Shown here: positions 13,840-15,211 of the stretch, one piece after another
How positions within the stretch are numbered: the stretch's first letter is position 1
Layout of the letters: every line of letters starts with the position of its first letter
Assembly: GCA_052146895.1 (NCBI GenBank)
Contig: JBKQLZ010000162.1
Span: forward strand, 1-15,211
Source of the DNA: Palsa-601 sp052146895
GTDB lineage: Bacteria; Actinomycetota; Acidimicrobiia; Acidimicrobiales; Bog-793
Reading direction: 5' to 3'
Length of the DNA: 15,211 bases
Notes under the pieces: model-generated
Told to the model about the DNA's origin: nothing
Databases searched by the model: none
Seen by the model: only the letters and a program-made list of their open reading frames with translations
Program-made: the position numbers and the translations under genes

Positions 13840-14329
13840 ACCGTCAAAGACCTCGGTGCAGGCTTCGATCGTGGTGGAGGTCCCGATCGATCATGCGTTC
13901 GCGGTGTTCACCGAGGACATCGGAAGCTGGTGGCCGCCTGAGCACCACATCCTCGAAGCGGAGCTGGCCGAGATCGTGTTCGAACCACGCGTGGGCGGAC
14001 ACGTCTATGACCGGGGCACGGACGGGAGCGAGTGTCGTTGGGCTCGCGTTCTCGCGTATGAGCCGCCTGAGAGGGCCGTGTTCTCGTGGGACATCAGCCT
14101 GGCTTGGCAGATCGAGAGCGATTCGAGGAGGGCGAGCGAGGTAGAGGTCCGTTTCTTTGCTGAGACGCCGGAGCGAACACGAGTGGAACTCGAGCACCGC
14201 AACATTGACAATCACGGCGAAGGTTGGGAGCAGATGCGGGACAGCGTCGGATCTGCCGAGGGTTGGGCGGGCACGCTTCGGGCGTTCGCCGCACGGCTGC
14301 AAGCGGCCCCAACGCCAGATTCGCCATGA
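13832..14329 (+). CDS. SRPBCC (AHSA1/START-like) domain protein
   Basis: A 165-residue single-domain protein with the SRPBCC/AHSA1 pattern: SIVVEVPIDHAFAVFTEDIGSWWP (starting near residue 13), FEPRVGGHVYDRGTDGSE, WARVLAYEPPERAVFSWDIS and TRVELEHRN, then a C-terminal helix GWAGTLRAFAARL. Such proteins form a hydrophobic ligand pocket; AHSA1-like members beside ArsR are very common in actinobacteria but their ligands are unknown. The ATG at 13832 is preferred over GTG 13817 because GGAGGA (13819-13824) lies 7 bases upstream of it. It overlaps arsR by 8 bases and the next gene by ATGA, forming one operon. Confidence 0.88.
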   Translation: MSEPSKTSVQASIVVEVPIDHAFAVFTEDIGSWWPPEHHILEAELAEIVFEPRVGGHVYDRGTDGSECRWARVLAYEPPERAVFSWDISLAWQIESDSRRASEVEVRFFAETPERTRVELEHRNIDNHGEGWEQMRDSVGSAEGWAGTLRAFAARLQAAPTPDSP

Positions 14330-14451
14330 GGGGATTCGTGTTCCGCCTGATACCGCCCCGCACCGACTTTGCGTTCACGATGAACGACGAGGAGAGGGCG
14401 ACGATAGCGGCCCATTTCGAATACACAGTCGGTCAACGCTTCGATCGGTGA
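14326..14451 (+). pseudogene. Truncated YciI-like (YCII-related) gene fragment
   Basis: ATG at 14326 overlaps the SRPBCC stop (ATGA). The 41-residue product reads RGFVFRLIPPRTDFAFTM then NDEERATIAAHFEY, which matches the beginning of YCII-domain proteins (first strand, RP-x-F, DEE-x3-AHF). The family is normally about 90-100 residues; here the similarity stops after AAHFEY and the frame ends within the 3' end of the convergent P450 gene (overlap 14433-14451). The operon was therefore probably arsR-SRPBCC-yciI and lost its end when the neighbouring DNA was joined. A functional short peptide is possible but unlikely. Confidence 0.6.
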
Positions 14452-15211
14452 CCCTTCGCTGCCGGCCAGCGCAGCGGCAGCGTGCGAAGGCCGTTCACGC
14501 TTCCCCAATGCCCAGTCAGTGGCGTGTCGACGGCGAGCTCGTACTCGGGGATCCTCGTGTGCCAGAGCTCGAGCGCGACCGCCATCTCCCGTCGCGCGAG
14601 ATGGGAGCCGAGGCAGCGGTGCGGACCAGTGCCGAACGTGTAGCTCGCGACCGGCTTGCGCCCGAAGTCGACCGTCCTGGCGCCCTCGAGGTGGACGGGG
14701 TCCCGGTTGGCTGCCGCGAGCGCGAACAGCACCATGTCGCCACCGTGCAGTTGAACGCCGCCGAAATCGGTGTCCCGTGTCACCTTGCGGGCGATCTGTG
14801 CGATCGGGAATGTCCGCAGCAGCTCCTCAGCCGCGAGGGCCCCCCGGTCCGCCGGGTGGGCGGCCAGCCAGGCCCGGTCGTCGGGATTAGTGGCGAGGTG
14901 GTGCCACGAGAACGACAAGGCGTTGGCAACCGTGTCCAGGCCGGCCATGAAGAGAAGGACACAGCAGGAGACGATCTCCTCGTCGCTCACGAGCTCGCCG
15001 TCGATCCGCCAAGTCAAGGCGTCGCTCAGGATGTCGGTCGCCTCTGGGTCCGGCGCGGCCCGCCGGCCGGCGATGACCGCGCGGAGCCGTTCGTAGAGGT
15101 TCACGGCAGCGAGAAACTGCCGTTCGCGATCCAGCTCGCCGTTCTCGTCGGGGTGCAGGATCGCGCGCACCCACTCGAGAAACGTGTCGAGCTCAGGCGG
15201 AGGAAGACCGA
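14433..15211 (-). CDS. Cytochrome P450, partial (5' part beyond right edge)
   Basis: The last 259 or so codons of a second P450; the frame stays open to the window edge, so the start is outside. Visible motifs are the I-helix FMAGLDTVANAL with AGxDT, ExxR in AAEELLRTF, NRDPVHLEGARTVDFGR, and the heme loop FGTGPHRCLG with axial cysteine, followed by SHLARREM. All heme-binding and proton-delivery positions are present. It is clearly different from the P450 at 8341-9573 (other I-helix and heme-loop sequence), so it is not a recent duplicate. Its tail resembles P450s that act on terpenoid or steroid-like substrates; this is only an impression. Its 3' end overlaps the truncated YciI-like gene by 19 bases. 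Confidence 0.92.
   Translation of the reverse strand, partial: GLPPPELDTFLEWVRAILHPDENGELDRERQFLAAVNLYERLRAVIAGRRAAPDPEATDILSDALTWRIDGELVSDEEIVSCCVLLFMAGLDTVANALSFSWHHLATNPDDRAWLAAHPADRGALAAEELLRTFPIAQIARKVTRDTDFGGVQLHGGDMVLFALAAANRDPVHLEGARTVDFGRKPVASYTFGTGPHRCLGSHLARREMAVALELWHTRIPEYELAVDTPLTGHWGSVNGLRTLPLRWPAAKGHRSKR

Overview
High-GC bacterial DNA with short leaders, leaderless-looking starts and GTG starts, and a gene set (F420-type oxidoreductase remnant, two cytochrome P450s, MarR, ArsR) that suggests an actinobacterium. The class is not proven; Acidimicrobiia-like is a guess from style. No rRNA, complete tRNA, IS element, integrase or CRISPR array is visible.

Left third (1-6258): an accretion array built on the 3' half of a Met/fMet tRNA gene. 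Three near-identical copies of the tRNA 3' half (25-69, 4354-4398, 6217-6258) and one decayed copy (about 2147-2193) each begin at the anticodon loop and have unrelated DNA on their 5' side. This is what is left when tyrosine-recombinase elements insert repeatedly at one tRNA gene. The copies divide the DNA into three short modules of about 2 kb: a hipBA toxin-antitoxin pair; an unknown small gene coupled to a SWIM zinc-finger gene; and a self-inhibited class II Fic protein. The hipBA and fic modules share the same roughly 330-bp non-coding left end (24-354 and 4353-4684) although their cargo is unrelated, so they look like members of one family of mobile units with exchangeable cargo. No integrase is present here, so any movement would need one supplied in trans or beyond the left edge.

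Middle (6259-8340): a DUF1801 protein, then an extended SDR (NAD(P)-dependent epimerase/dehydratase-like) gene with a strong promoter framed by 13-bp direct repeats and a palindrome. It is followed directly by the 3' remnant of what appears to be a deazaflavin-dependent nitroreductase-like gene.

Right half (8341-15211): a catabolic-looking cluster. A cytochrome P450 and an alpha/beta hydrolase lie on the minus strand, divergent from a MarR regulator and an acyl-CoA synthetase on the plus strand, with a 22-bp perfect palindrome in the 75-bp divergent promoter. The SDR promoter shares a short motif with this region, which hints at one regulon for hydroxylation, hydrolysis and CoA activation of a lipophilic substrate such as a steroid, terpenoid or fatty acid. 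Then come a peptidase S51-like gene (minus), an ArsR-SRPBCC operon ending in a truncated YciI-like gene, and a second cytochrome P450 running off the right edge.
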